A stretch of 35,560 bases of DNA from Armatimonadota bacterium (GCA_016869045.1 VGFC01000023.1:1-35560); one strand, 5' to 3'. Shown: positions 15,035 through 23,875, counted from the stretch's first letter. The notes: a model not told the origin generated them from the sequence alone. Numbers and translations are program-made.

Positions 15035-17770
15035 ATGCAGGTCACGATCAACGATCGTGTGTACGAGGCTCGGGAGGGGGAGACGATCCTGGAGGTCGCG
15101 CTCCGGAACGGGGTGCGCATCCCGAACCTGTGCTACGACCGGCGGCTGGCGCCGACGGGGCAGTGCCGGCTGTGCCTCGTCGAGATCGAGGGCGCGCGGG
15201 GCCTGCAGCCCTCGTGCTGCATGGTGGTGCGCGACGGCATGGTCATCCGCACGAGTACCGAGGAGATCGAGGACATCCGCCGGACGGTCATCAGGCTGCT
15301 GCTGACCGAGCACCCGAACGACTGCCTGCGCTGCGAGGCCAATGGCGCTTGCGCGTTGCAGGACCTGGCGTATGAGTATGGCGTGGACTTCCCGCAGAAG
15401 CCCCGTCAGCCGAAGTTCGAGGTCAACGAGCAGGACAACCCGTTCATCGTCCGCGACTACGACAAGTGCATTCTCTGCGAGCGTTGCGTGCGAATCTGCA
15501 GCGAGGTCCAGGGCGCCAACGCGCTGACGGTCGCCTGTCGCGGGTCGGAGTCCGTTGTCAGTACGTTCCTCGGCGGCACGCTGATGGACTCGCCGTGCGT
15601 GCTGTGCGGGCACTGCGTCGATACGTGCCCGGTCGGTGCGCTGGTGGACAGGAAGCGCCTGGGGTGCGGACGAACCCACGACTTTGTGCGCGTGCGGACC
15701 ACCTGCTCCCACTGCGGCGTCGGCTGCGGGATGTTCCTGCTCGTCCGCCATGGCCGAATCGTCGCCGTGGAGCCCCATCATGCCAGCCCGGCCAACCGGG
15801 GCAGCCTGTGCGTGAAGGGGCGGTACGCCTACGACTTCCCGCATCACCCCGACCGACTGACCACGCCGCTGATTCGCCGCAACGGGGAGCTTCAGCCCGC
15901 GACCTGGGATGAGGCGCTCGAGTACGTCGCGACGCGCATGAAGCAGACTCTCGCCGAGAGCGGGCCGGGCGCCTTCGCCGGGTGGTGCTCCTCGTGTTGC
16001 ACGAACGAGTCGAACTACCTCTTCATGAAGTTCATGCGCGCAGTGATTGGCACGAACACGGTCGATAACTGCGCAAGGAACTGTCACGCTCCCACGGTCG
16101 CCGGTCTGGCGACCACGCTCGGAGCCGGCGCGATGACCAACTCGATCGCCGAGCTCCAGAACGCCCCGTGCATCCTCGCGATCGGGACGAACATGACGGA
16201 GACGCATCCGGTGCTCGCCCTCCGCGTGCGCAAGGCCGTGCAGCAGGGCGCGAAGCTGATCGTGGCCGACCCGCGCCGCACCGAGCTGGCCGACTTGGCG
16301 ACGACGTACCTCCCCCTGCGCGTCGGCACGGACATCCCGCTGCTCAATGGGATGATGCACGTCATCATCAAGGAGGGGCTCTGCCACGAGCAGTTCGCGA
16401 CGGAGCGCTGCGAGGGCTTGGAGGAGCTGAAGGCGGTCGTCGCCGAGTACCCGCCGGAGCGCGTGGCGGAGATCACCGGCATCCCGGCCGAGGACATCAT
16501 CAACGCTGCTCGGGAGTTCGGCGAAGCCGAGCGCGCGGCGATCTGCTACACGATGGGCATCACGCAGCACGCCTGCGGCACGGACAACGTACAGAGCATT
16601 GCGAACCTCGCGCTGCTGACCGGCAACGTGGGCCGCGAGAACGCGGGCGTGAACCCCCTTCGCGGGCAGAGCAACGTGCAGGGCGCGTGCGACATGGGCG
16701 GCTTGCCGAACGTGCTGACCGGCTACCAGAGGATGGATGATCCGGCGGTGCAGGCGAAGTTCGGCGAGGCCTGGGGCTGCGACATGCCGGCGGAGATTGG
16801 CCTGAAGCACACCGAGGCCATCCTGAGGATGGGCGAGGGGCAGATCCGGTGCCTGTACCTCATGGGCGAGCAACCGCTGCTGACGGACGTCGATGTGAAC
16901 CACGCGCGCCACTGCCTCGAGAGGCTTGATCTCCTGGTGATGCAGGACAACTTCCCGGGCGAGACGTCGGCGCTGGCGCACGTGGTGCTGCCGGCGACAG
17001 GCTGGGGCGAGACCGACGGTACGTTCACCAATACCGAGCGCCGCGTGCAGCGCGTGCGACGGGCCGTGCTGCCGCCGGGCGAGTCGAAGCCCGATACGTG
17101 GATCATCTGCGAACTGGCGAAGCGCATGGGGAAGGACATCGGCTCGGGCAACGCCAAGGACACGTGGAACGAGATCGCGCGTCTCACGCCGACGATGGCG
17201 GGGATCAGCTACGAGCGGATCGAGAAGACCGGCCTCCAGTGGCCGTGCCGCACGCCCGCTGACCCGGGCACGAAGTTCCTGCACGCGGACCTGTGGACCG
17301 ACCGCAAGGCGAAGTTCATGCCCGTGCACCACCAGCCGCCGGCGGAACTGCCGGACGAAGAGTACCCGCTGGTGCTGACCACCGGCCGGCGCCTGTACCA
17401 CTACCACACGGGCATGAGGACGCACCACTCGCAGGGAATCGACGACGTCGCGCCCGAGGAACTGGTGGAGATGAGCCCGCAGGACGGCCAGAACCTCGGC
17501 ATCGAGGACGGCGAGATGGTGCGGGTCGTCTCCCGTCGCGGCGAGGTCACGGCGCGAGCCACCTTCACGCGGCGCTCGCCCGTCGGCACGATCTTCATGT
17601 CCTTCCACTTCCGCGAGAGCCCGACGAACGTCCTCACCAACCCCGTCCTCGACCCGAAGGCAGGCATCCCGGAGTTCAAGGCCTGCGCGGTGAGGGTCGA
17701 GAAGGTCGGTGAGACGGCTCCTACCCCCCTGCCCCCCTTCCTTCAGAAGGGGGGAGACGATAGGGGGTAG
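15035..17770 (+). CDS. fdhA: Formate dehydrogenase alpha subunit (molybdopterin, Cys form) with NuoG-like N-terminus
   Basis: 911 residues. The N-terminal part is NuoG-like: [2Fe-2S] ligands C33, C44, C47 and C61/62; a His-Cys3 cluster H93, C97, C100, C106; and two [4Fe-4S] sets at C145-C155 and C188-C198. The molybdopterin domain starts with C224, C227, C231 and C259, followed by Lys261. The active-site dyad is Cys350-His351 in ARNCHAPTVAG, the position filled by Cys or Sec in formate dehydrogenases; here the codon is TGT. The C-terminal domain (PLVLTTGRRLYHYHTGMRT) is of dinucleotide-binding type. It oxidises formate to CO2, or reduces CO2, with NAD via the two upstream subunits. The last 18 residues, from 17714 on, are encoded by the inverted-repeat element, which also supplies the stop codon. 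Confidence 0.92.
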   Translation: MQVTINDRVYEAREGETILEVALRNGVRIPNLCYDRRLAPTGQCRLCLVEIEGARGLQPSCCMVVRDGMVIRTSTEEIEDIRRTVIRLLLTEHPNDCLRCEANGACALQDLAYEYGVDFPQKPRQPKFEVNEQDNPFIVRDYDKCILCERCVRICSEVQGANALTVACRGSESVVSTFLGGTLMDSPCVLCGHCVDTCPVGALVDRKRLGCGRTHDFVRVRTTCSHCGVGCGMFLLVRHGRIVAVEPHHASPANRGSLCVKGRYAYDFPHHPDRLTTPLIRRNGELQPATWDEALEYVATRMKQTLAESGPGAFAGWCSSCCTNESNYLFMKFMRAVIGTNTVDNCARNCHAPTVAGLATTLGAGAMTNSIAELQNAPCILAIGTNMTETHPVLALRVRKAVQQGAKLIVADPRRTELADLATTYLPLRVGTDIPLLNGMMHVIIKEGLCHEQFATERCEGLEELKAVVAEYPPERVAEITGIPAEDIINAAREFGEAERAAICYTMGITQHACGTDNVQSIANLALLTGNVGRENAGVNPLRGQSNVQGACDMGGLPNVLTGYQRMDDPAVQAKFGEAWGCDMPAEIGLKHTEAILRMGEGQIRCLYLMGEQPLLTDVDVNHARHCLERLDLLVMQDNFPGETSALAHVVLPATGWGETDGTFTNTERRVQRVRRAVLPPGESKPDTWIICELAKRMGKDIGSGNAKDTWNEIARLTPTMAGISYERIEKTGLQWPCRTPADPGTKFLHADLWTDRKAKFMPVHHQPPAELPDEEYPLVLTTGRRLYHYHTGMRTHHSQGIDDVAPEELVEMSPQDGQNLGIEDGEMVRVVSRRGEVTARATFTRRSPVGTIFMSFHFRESPTNVLTNPVLDPKAGIPEFKACAVRVEKVGETAPTPLPPFLQKGGDDRG

Positions 17771-17980
17771 GACCTCCGAGGCGCAGACTCCCCCTTCCTC
17801 CGGAAGGCGGAACGCGAACCTCGTCCCCTGCCGTTCCCCCCTTCCTTCAGAAGGGGGGAGACGCTAGGGGGTAGGATCTCCGGGGCGCAGACTCCCCCTT
17901 CCTCTGGAAGACGGAACGCGAACCTCATCCCCTGCCGTTCCCCCCTTCTGAAGGAAGGGGGGCAGGGGGGTAGGAACCGT
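17714..17980. mobile_element. 267-bp inverted-repeat element with two 104-bp tandem internal units
   Basis: The ends are inverted repeats of 41 bp with one mismatch (17714-17754 and 17940-17980), of which 36 bp are perfect. Each contains the hairpin CCCCCCTTC-5 nt-GAAGGGGGG. Two direct repeats of 104 bp (17732-17835 and 17836-17939) lie between the left end and the right arm and differ at about six positions by eye. There is no coding capacity of its own. It supplies the final 18 codons of fdhA and ends 6 bp before the mtaB ATG. The likely mtaB ribosome binding site TAGGAA (17971-17976) lies within its right end. The structure fits a non-autonomous, MITE-like or REP-derived repeat. Confidence 0.75.
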
Positions 17981-17986
17981 TCCCCC

Positions 17987-19276
17987 ATGCGCAAGAAAGC
18001 CGCCATCACCACGCTCGGGTGCAAGCTCAACCGGTACGATAGCGAGCGCATCCGCGAGCAGCTCATGCGGCGAGGGTACGACATCGTCGAGTTCGACGAG
18101 GTCGCCGACCTGTATGTCGTCAACAGCTGCACGGTCACGGCGAAGAGCGATCGCGACGCGCGACGGCTGGCGCGGCAGGGCAAGCGCCGCAACCCTCGGT
18201 CGGTCGTCGTGCTGACCGGCTGCTACGCGGAAGTGGCGCCGGAGAAGGTCGCCGAGATCGCGGAGATCGACATCGTTCTCGGCAACACGGAGAAGGAGAC
18301 CATCGCTGCCCACGTGCCGCCGGGCTCGGACCTCGCCGAGGCTGAGGAGGAGGGCGACCCGCACGGCGAGCGGCTGATCGAGTCCTTCGCCGGGCACACG
18401 CGCGCGTTCGTGAAGGTGCAGGAGGGCTGCGACGCCCACTGCGCCTACTGCATCATCCCCCAGGCGCGCGGCCCGAGCCGGAGCGTGCCTCCCGTGCAGG
18501 TCGTCCAGCAGGTCGAGAAGCTCGTCGCCGCCGGGCATCCCGAGGTCGTGCTCATCGGCGTGCACCTTGGCTGGTACGGAGGCGACCTCCCGGAGGAGTA
18601 CGTGGACCTGGAGGAGCTAGCGCGCTGGCTGTGTGAGGTTCCCGCCCTCGGGCGCCTCCGCCTCTCCTCCATCGAGCCATGCGAAGTCGCCGAAGGCATC
18701 ATCGACCTCATCGCGCGCCACCCGCGAGTCTGCCGGCACCTGCACATCCCGCTGCAGAGCGGCTCGGACGCGATCCTGCGCTCCATGGGCCGGCCCTACG
18801 ACGCGCAGCAGTACGCCGACCTCGTCGCGAGCATCCGGGAGGCCAGCCCGCTCGCGGGGATCGGCACGGATGTGATGGTCGGCTTCCCCGGGGAGACGGA
18901 CGCGCACTTCGAGGAGACGCGGGCCTTCCTGGCCGGGTTGCCGCTGAGCTACCTGCACGTGTTCGCGTACTCACCAAGGCCCGGCACGCGCGCCGCCGAC
19001 ATGCCGGACCAGGTGCGCCCCGATCTCAAGCGCGAACGCAGCCGCGAGCTGATGAAGCTCTCCGCCGAGATGCGCCTGTCGTTCGCCGAGCAGAACCTGG
19101 GGGAGACGGTAGACGTGGTGGTGGAGGAGCCCCTCACCGAGGAGGGCTACCTCATCGGGATGAGCGACAACTACCTGCGAGTGCGCTTCGCAGCGCCAAC
19201 AGCATTGCGCGGCAGCATCGCTTCGGTGAAGCTCGCCTCGGCTGACCCGCACTCCGTCACGGGCACCCTCGCCTAG
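17987..19276 (+). CDS. mtaB: tRNA (N6-L-threonylcarbamoyladenosine-C2)-methylthiotransferase
   Basis: 429 residues. This radical-SAM methylthiotransferase adds a methylthio group to t6A37 of tRNAs reading ANN codons. The UPF0004 domain carries three cysteines for the auxiliary [4Fe-4S] cluster (C12 in TLGCKLNRYDSE, C48 in NSCTVTAKSD, C79 in TGCYAE). The radical-SAM motif is C148-x3-C152-x2-C155. A TRAM-like C-terminal region follows. The opening TLGCKLNRYDSE and the NSCTVT motif favour MtaB over MiaB or RimO. Its stop codon (19274-19276) overlaps the stop of the convergent gene at a CTAG palindrome. Translation probably depends on the weak TAGGAA site in the upstream repeat element. Confidence 0.9.
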   Translation: MRKKAAITTLGCKLNRYDSERIREQLMRRGYDIVEFDEVADLYVVNSCTVTAKSDRDARRLARQGKRRNPRSVVVLTGCYAEVAPEKVAEIAEIDIVLGNTEKETIAAHVPPGSDLAEAEEEGDPHGERLIESFAGHTRAFVKVQEGCDAHCAYCIIPQARGPSRSVPPVQVVQQVEKLVAAGHPEVVLIGVHLGWYGGDLPEEYVDLEELARWLCEVPALGRLRLSSIEPCEVAEGIIDLIARHPRVCRHLHIPLQSGSDAILRSMGRPYDAQQYADLVASIREASPLAGIGTDVMVGFPGETDAHFEETRAFLAGLPLSYLHVFAYSPRPGTRAADMPDQVRPDLKRERSRELMKLSAEMRLSFAEQNLGETVDVVVEEPLTEEGYLIGMSDNYLRVRFAAPTALRGSIASVKLASADPHSVTGTLA

Positions 19277-21909
19277 CCGGACGCTCTACTGCACTCCTTC
19301 CACATCGCCGCAACCGCCCGCTTCCGTTCATCCTCGGAGCCTTCGTACGAGGCCAGAACCGTCTCCAGCCCCTGCGCCAGCCGCGTCGCGGCCTCAACGT
19401 AGCTCCGGTCGGCGGCGTGCTGCGAGACGGGCGGGAGGGGCGGCAGTTGGCCCTCGGCGATCAGCCGTTCGCGCTCGTGGATCACGCGCACGTAGTCCAC
19501 GACCAACCTCGCGTGCTGCGCCTCATAGCTGTCCTCCAGCCCCGCCTGCCGCAGCCGCTCGCAGAACACGCCCCACCGCGCCCATTGCGGGCCTGCGGGT
19601 TTCTTCGCCGGTGTTGAGGCGACCAGCTTGCCGTTGAGGTAGAGCCGCAGCTCGCCGCGCGGGTCGAACGTGCCCGCGAGATGCACCCACTCGCCGGGTT
19701 TCAGCCTCGCATCGTAGGCGGCGTGCCCCTGCTCCGTGATTAGCCGCAGCGAGTTCCCCGGGCACGTGTCCAGCAGGTAGCCGTCATCCACGCCCGCCGT
19801 CACCTTGTCGATGATCCGCGCCCCCATGTCGGGTAGCTGGTCCGGGCAGATCCATGCATCGAGCGTGTAGGCGCCGCGCGGCTCCAGGCGCGAGTCGAAC
19901 GCCACTTCCAGGTAGCCCTCGCCCGTGAGGCGGACGCCCGCCTCCGTTACCTCGACCTTGCCGACCACCTTCGCGCTCAGGTCCCCGCCCGCCGCATTCG
20001 GGCAGAGGCCGTCCCGCGTCTGCCCAAGCACCCAGTCCGCGATCAGACTGGGATCGCCTGCCAGCGTGCGCGCCGGATCGGCGGCGAGTGCCGCCATCTC
20101 CTCCTCCCCCAGCGCCCGCCCCCAGATTCGTGCGCGGCCCATGAGGCCGAGGAACTGGTTCCCGCTGCCGCTGTTGGCGCCGAGGCGCAAAGGTCGTTGG
20201 TTGTCCGCCGTCAGCGCGGCATACGCCGTCAGGTCCCAGAAGGGGTCGCCCGGCGGCGGTACGGGGTCGGGAGACGCGGGCACACCTAACGGTGCCCCGG
20301 GGCGCGTCGCGCCACCGAGGCAGATGGTGACCTGCGCGAGACCGGGCGTCTCGTCATACGGCAGCCGCACGGACGCGCGATCGTGCGCTCTCCACCGCTT
20401 CCCGTTCACCCAGACCGACGTGACCTCACCGGAGCCCACCGTCGCCAGGTAGACCCGCTTGTCACCCAGACGGATCGGGAAGCGCTGCTCAAGCCGGGTG
20501 ATCGCCGGCGGAATGTGAGGGAGAAGCGTGACCCCCTCGGCGGTGTAGAGATACTCGAACAGGCCTCGGATCAACGCGGAGGGTGCGCCCCACGTGTCGT
20601 ATACGCAGTTGATCGGTTCATTGGGCTGGTAGACGTTCGCGCCGAAGTCCACCAGGTTGTTGTCCATCCGAAACGTGCGCGCGAACTTCAGGATATGCTC
20701 CATGGACCGCCGCGCATCGTCGTGCTTACCGAGCCGGTAGTACGCGAGGATCATCCGCGCTTCGCACGTCGTCCAGTGGCCGCCGTTCACCCACCGGCCG
20801 AACTCCCACAGGCCCGTAGGCGGCACGTACATGTCATCGAGCGAGGGGCAGTTGGTGATAATCACATCATGCGGGCGCAGGCCGGGGATCGAGGCGATCT
20901 TGTCATAGATGCGCGCCGCCTGCGCATCATCGACCACGCGGAACGCCACCGCGTCGTGGTTGCAGACCGCCTCGAAGTAGCCGTGCTGCTCTGCGCCGTA
21001 CACGCCGTGGCGCGTGCCGTCCGGGTCCAGGTACTTGAGGAAGTAGCCCTCATCGGTCGTGAGCGCAGGCAGGCCCTGGCGCGCCAGGCGGCGGCGCTCG
21101 TCGTAGAGGGCTGCCTGCTCCGCGCGACCGACGAGCTTCTCCAGCTCGATGAGCCGACCCAGCGCCGCGATGTAGGTGATGGAAAGCCCGGCGAGGTAGG
21201 CCTGGCCATACGTGCCGTCCGGCTTCAGCCAACCGGCGTAGCTCGGCGCCAGCAGATTCCCGGCCGGCCCTGCCAGGAAGAGGTTCGTCTTCGGATCGCG
21301 CCGACCCTCGATGAAGTTGGCGCAGCGTTCGAGCTTCGGCAGGTAACGCGCGATGGCCTCACGGTCACGGCTGATCAGCAGCAGCTCCGCCTGCAGCACG
21401 ATCCCCGCTGCGGTGAACTCCATCCCCCAGTCGTGGATGTCGATCCGGCCGTCGCCCTGCTTGTAGACGATCCAGTTCGGCGCCGCCGCGTCGCACAGGC
21501 AGCCATCCGGCGCCACCCAGTCGTGCACGCCCTTCCGCTGCCCGTCCCCCATCTGGCTGAACCAGAGGTCCTGGGCGTTCTGCAGGAACGTGGTGTACGG
21601 CTCCGTGAGGAACGGCAGCGCGCAGTAGCTCGGCCCATAGCTGTTCTGAATCCACCAGGCGCCCCACGTCGGCCCCTCCACGAAACCGTTCCATTGGGGG
21701 GCGTACAGCATGGGGATGTTCTGCAGCTCGGGATCGGGGTGGTACATCCGCGCCGCCGTCTCCAGCAGTCGCAGATACTCTACGTCCCCCTCCCCCGCGA
21801 AGTACCTCCCCTCAAACGGCTCACCGGCCGCACGTGCCGTCACTTGTGCCCCGGCTGTTGCCGCAAGGGCCGCTCCCCCCATCGCCCGCACGAACTCCCG
21901 CCTTCGCAT
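19273..21909 (-). CDS. Tat-exported glycosidase-like protein with (alpha/alpha) barrel and LamG-type lectin domain
   Basis: 878 residues from ATG 21907-21909. The N-terminus RRREFVRAMGGAALAATAGA is a twin-arginine signal. Residues ~45-480 are rich in Trp/Tyr/His and helices (WGAWWIQNSYGPSYCALPFL, DWGMEFTAAGIVLQAELLL, WEFGRWVNGGHWTTCEARMILAYYRLGK) and resemble six-hairpin (alpha/alpha)6 glycosidases. A small beta domain follows. Residues ~640-800 match a concanavalin-A/LamG fold (GAYTLDAWICPDQL, GEWVHLAGTFDPRGELRLYLNGKLV). The C-terminal ~70 residues are helical. The predicted role is extracellular polysaccharide breakdown; the catalytic acid and the GH family cannot be named safely. It lies 57 bp downstream of leuA, in the same direction. 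Confidence 0.75.
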   Translation of the reverse strand: MRRREFVRAMGGAALAATAGAQVTARAAGEPFEGRYFAGEGDVEYLRLLETAARMYHPDPELQNIPMLYAPQWNGFVEGPTWGAWWIQNSYGPSYCALPFLTEPYTTFLQNAQDLWFSQMGDGQRKGVHDWVAPDGCLCDAAAPNWIVYKQGDGRIDIHDWGMEFTAAGIVLQAELLLISRDREAIARYLPKLERCANFIEGRRDPKTNLFLAGPAGNLLAPSYAGWLKPDGTYGQAYLAGLSITYIAALGRLIELEKLVGRAEQAALYDERRRLARQGLPALTTDEGYFLKYLDPDGTRHGVYGAEQHGYFEAVCNHDAVAFRVVDDAQAARIYDKIASIPGLRPHDVIITNCPSLDDMYVPPTGLWEFGRWVNGGHWTTCEARMILAYYRLGKHDDARRSMEHILKFARTFRMDNNLVDFGANVYQPNEPINCVYDTWGAPSALIRGLFEYLYTAEGVTLLPHIPPAITRLEQRFPIRLGDKRVYLATVGSGEVTSVWVNGKRWRAHDRASVRLPYDETPGLAQVTICLGGATRPGAPLGVPASPDPVPPPGDPFWDLTAYAALTADNQRPLRLGANSGSGNQFLGLMGRARIWGRALGEEEMAALAADPARTLAGDPSLIADWVLGQTRDGLCPNAAGGDLSAKVVGKVEVTEAGVRLTGEGYLEVAFDSRLEPRGAYTLDAWICPDQLPDMGARIIDKVTAGVDDGYLLDTCPGNSLRLITEQGHAAYDARLKPGEWVHLAGTFDPRGELRLYLNGKLVASTPAKKPAGPQWARWGVFCERLRQAGLEDSYEAQHARLVVDYVRVIHERERLIAEGQLPPLPPVSQHAADRSYVEAATRLAQGLETVLASYEGSEDERKRAVAAMWKECSRASG

Positions 21910-21920
21910 GGCCTTGCCGT

Positions 21921-21957
21921 TCTCCTACACTCCGAAACTCCTGCTCTCCTACACTCC
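21921..21957. repeat. Two direct 13-bp copies of TCTCCTACACTCC between leuA and the glycosidase gene
   Basis: Copies at 21921-21933 and 21945-21957, period 24 bp. On the coding (minus) strand they read GGAGTGTAGGAGA and lie just upstream of the glycosidase start. They could be a paired protein-binding site or replication slippage; nothing further can be said. Confidence 0.5.
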
Positions 21958-21966
21958 TGCCGTCCC

Positions 21967-23499
21967 TCACACCTCATCGATCTTCGCTTTGCGCTCGGCG
22001 ACGATGAGCTTGTTGACGCCATTCAGGTAGGCTTTCGCGCTCGCGAGCATGGTGTCCACATCCGCGCCGCGGCCGATGGCCTCGCGGTCCTCCATCACGA
22101 GGCGAATGCGCGCCTGCGCGATCGCATCCCGGCCGCGCGTGACGGCGTGGACGGAGAAGTCCTCCAGCGTGCCGCTCAGACCTGTGGCCGCATCGATGGC
22201 CGAGCAGACGGCCTCCACGGGTCCGTTCCCCACGCCCGAACCGCGCATCTCCTCCCCGTCGCGCTCCAGCGTGACCTCTGCGGTGGGCGTCGTCGTCCCG
22301 GCCACCACGTTCAGCGAGACGATGCTGTACGTGCCCGCGCTGGCGGCGCCGTTGAGCTGCATCAGGGTCGCGAGGTCCTCGTCGTGAACCTGCTTCTTGC
22401 GGTCGGCCAAGGCCAGGAAGCGCTGGTAGATGACGTCCAGCTTCTCGGGGCTCTCGACCGGGTAGCCCAGATCGTCCAGCCGCTTCTTCAGCGCGGCGCG
22501 CCCCGAACGCGGTCCGAGCGTGATGGCGCTCTCCGAGATCCCGACGTCCTGCGGGTCCATGATCTCGAAGGTCGTGCGCTCCTTGATGACGCCATCGGCG
22601 TGGATGCCCGACTCGTGGCTGAAGGCGTTGTCGCCGACGATGGCCTTGTTCGGGGCAACAAGGAAGCCGCTGAAGCTGCTCACCATGCGGCTCGTGCGCA
22701 TGATCTCGCTCGTCTCGGTGCCCACCTCGAGGCCGAAGAAGCCGCGGCGCGTCTTCAGGCCCATCACGATCTCCTCCAGCGACGCATTCCCCGCACGCTC
22801 GCCCAGCCCGTTCACCGCACACTCCACCTGCCGCGCGCCCGCGTGCACCGCCGCCAGCGAGTTGGCGGTCGAGAGGCCCAGGTCATCGTGGCAGTGGACG
22901 GAGATGATCACGGCGTCCATGCCCGGCACGTTCTCGCGCAGGTGGGTAATGAGGTCGTGCATCTCCCACGGCGTCGTGTAGCCGACGGTGTCCGGGATGT
23001 TCACCGTGGTGGCACCGGCGGCGATCGTCGCTGCAACGACCTCCACGAGGTACGGCCGATCGGTCCGCGTGGCGTCCATCGGGCTGAACTCGACATCCGC
23101 GCAGCGCGCCTTGGCGAACTCCACGGCGTGGACCGCCATCTGCAGGACCTCGTCATGGGTCTTGCGCAGCTGGTACTTCACGTGGATGTCGCTCGTGCCC
23201 ACGAAAGTGTGGATGCGGGGCCTTTCCGCCGACTGGACCGCCCGCCAGGCGGCGTCGATATCCTCCTCCCGCGCCCGCGCGAGGCCCGCAATGATCGGCC
23301 CCCGCACGGTCTGCGCGATCTCCCGGACGGCGTTGAAATCGCCCGGCGAGGAGATCGGGAAGCCCGCCTCGATCACGTCCACTTTCAGCCGCGCAAGCTG
23401 CTTGGCGAGGGTCAGCTTCTGGTCGCGGTCCATACTCGCGCCCGGCGACTGCTCGCCATCCCTCAGCGTCGTGTCGAAGATCAGCACCCGGTCTGTCAT
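21967..23499 (-). CDS. leuA: 2-isopropylmalate synthase
   Basis: 510 residues from ATG 23497-23499 with ribosome binding site AAGGAG. It condenses acetyl-CoA with 2-oxoisovalerate, the first committed step to leucine. The catalytic barrel carries the signature FDTTLRDGEQSPG (about residues 8-20) and the metal-binding block VHCHDDLGLSTANSLAAVHAGA, then NGLGERAGNASLEE. The C-terminal third (from about 380) is the LeuA dimer regulatory domain, which in the family binds leucine for feedback inhibition. A T-box leader directly upstream indicates control by tRNA-Leu charging. The neighbours are unrelated carbohydrate-active genes, so it is not part of an ilv-leu operon here. Confidence 0.95.
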   Translation of the reverse strand: MTDRVLIFDTTLRDGEQSPGASMDRDQKLTLAKQLARLKVDVIEAGFPISSPGDFNAVREIAQTVRGPIIAGLARAREEDIDAAWRAVQSAERPRIHTFVGTSDIHVKYQLRKTHDEVLQMAVHAVEFAKARCADVEFSPMDATRTDRPYLVEVVAATIAAGATTVNIPDTVGYTTPWEMHDLITHLRENVPGMDAVIISVHCHDDLGLSTANSLAAVHAGARQVECAVNGLGERAGNASLEEIVMGLKTRRGFFGLEVGTETSEIMRTSRMVSSFSGFLVAPNKAIVGDNAFSHESGIHADGVIKERTTFEIMDPQDVGISESAITLGPRSGRAALKKRLDDLGYPVESPEKLDVIYQRFLALADRKKQVHDEDLATLMQLNGAASAGTYSIVSLNVVAGTTTPTAEVTLERDGEEMRGSGVGNGPVEAVCSAIDAATGLSGTLEDFSVHAVTRGRDAIAQARIRLVMEDREAIGRGADVDTMLASAKAYLNGVNKLIVAERKAKIDEV

Positions 23500-23564
23500 A
23501 GCCTGTCGCTCCTTGCCGTCCGTTGCCATCCGCCTCTGCCGTCACCCATCACCCATCACCTAGC

Positions 23565-23598
23565 AAAAAGCCCCCGTCTCTCTGAAGAGACGGAGGCC
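23565..23598 (-). terminator. Intrinsic terminator of the leuA T-box leader
   Basis: On the minus strand a long hairpin (GGCCTCCGTCTCT paired with AGAGACGGGGGC, small loop) is followed directly by TTTTT. Its 5' arm contains CCGTCTCTTC, which alternatively pairs with the T-box antiterminator, so the two structures are mutually exclusive. Confidence 0.9.
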
Positions 23599-23869
23599 GA
23601 TGGCTTCCGCGGTACCACTCTTCTTGGTCCCATCCGCCGGGACCCGCTCAGTCGGTACGAGGGCCGGACATCGCCCCGATACCGCCGCCCAGGTAACGGT
23701 GGGCGCTCCGTCGTAACCTACTGGGTCCGGCCTGCGCAGGACCGTTCGGTACGCGACTCAAGGGCGAGTTTCAGCGGTCTCGGGATGGCCGCCTCTCAGC
23801 GATAGCGGCCTCTCTGTGACCCGTCCTCCGCCTACTACTCCCTGTCACAGTCTTTGGTTGCCCAGATTG
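23584..23869 (-). promoter_or_regulatory. T-box riboswitch (tRNA-Leu sensing) controlling leuA
   Basis: The minus-strand leader contains the T-box core AGTGGTACCGCGG (plus 23607-23619). Antiterminator: GAAGAG, then the 7-nt bulge TGGTACC, then GCGG, all pairing with CCGTCTCTTC (23584-23593). The bulge TGGT pairs with a tRNA 3' end ACCA, so discriminator A, as in tRNA-Leu. Stem I is recognisable: AGGG, loop strand AGTAGTAG, GCGG on the 5' side, and CCGC, loop strand TGAAACTCG, CCCT on the 3' side. The loop pairs AGTA with GAA as in specifier loops, and the codon CTC (Leu, plus 23766-23768) is followed by a purine. An apical segment AGAGAGGCCGC...GCGGCC follows the usual T-box layout. Uncharged tRNA-Leu should stabilise the antiterminator and allow leuA transcription. 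Confidence 0.92.
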
Positions 23870-23875
23870 CGCGAG

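Noticed and set aside
16082-16084. Selenocysteine in FdhA
   Set aside because: The active-site codon is TGT (Cys), not TGA.
14933-17608. An 891-codon minus-strand open frame opposite fdhA
   Set aside because: fdhA has every cofactor motif in its own frame; the antisense frame has low-complexity composition and no recognisable domain.
20383-23805. A 1140-codon plus-strand open frame running antisense through the glycosidase and leuA genes
   Set aside because: It is the complement of two well-supported genes and crosses their boundary and the T-box leader; its His/Arg/Val-rich composition is typical of antisense frames in GC-rich DNA.
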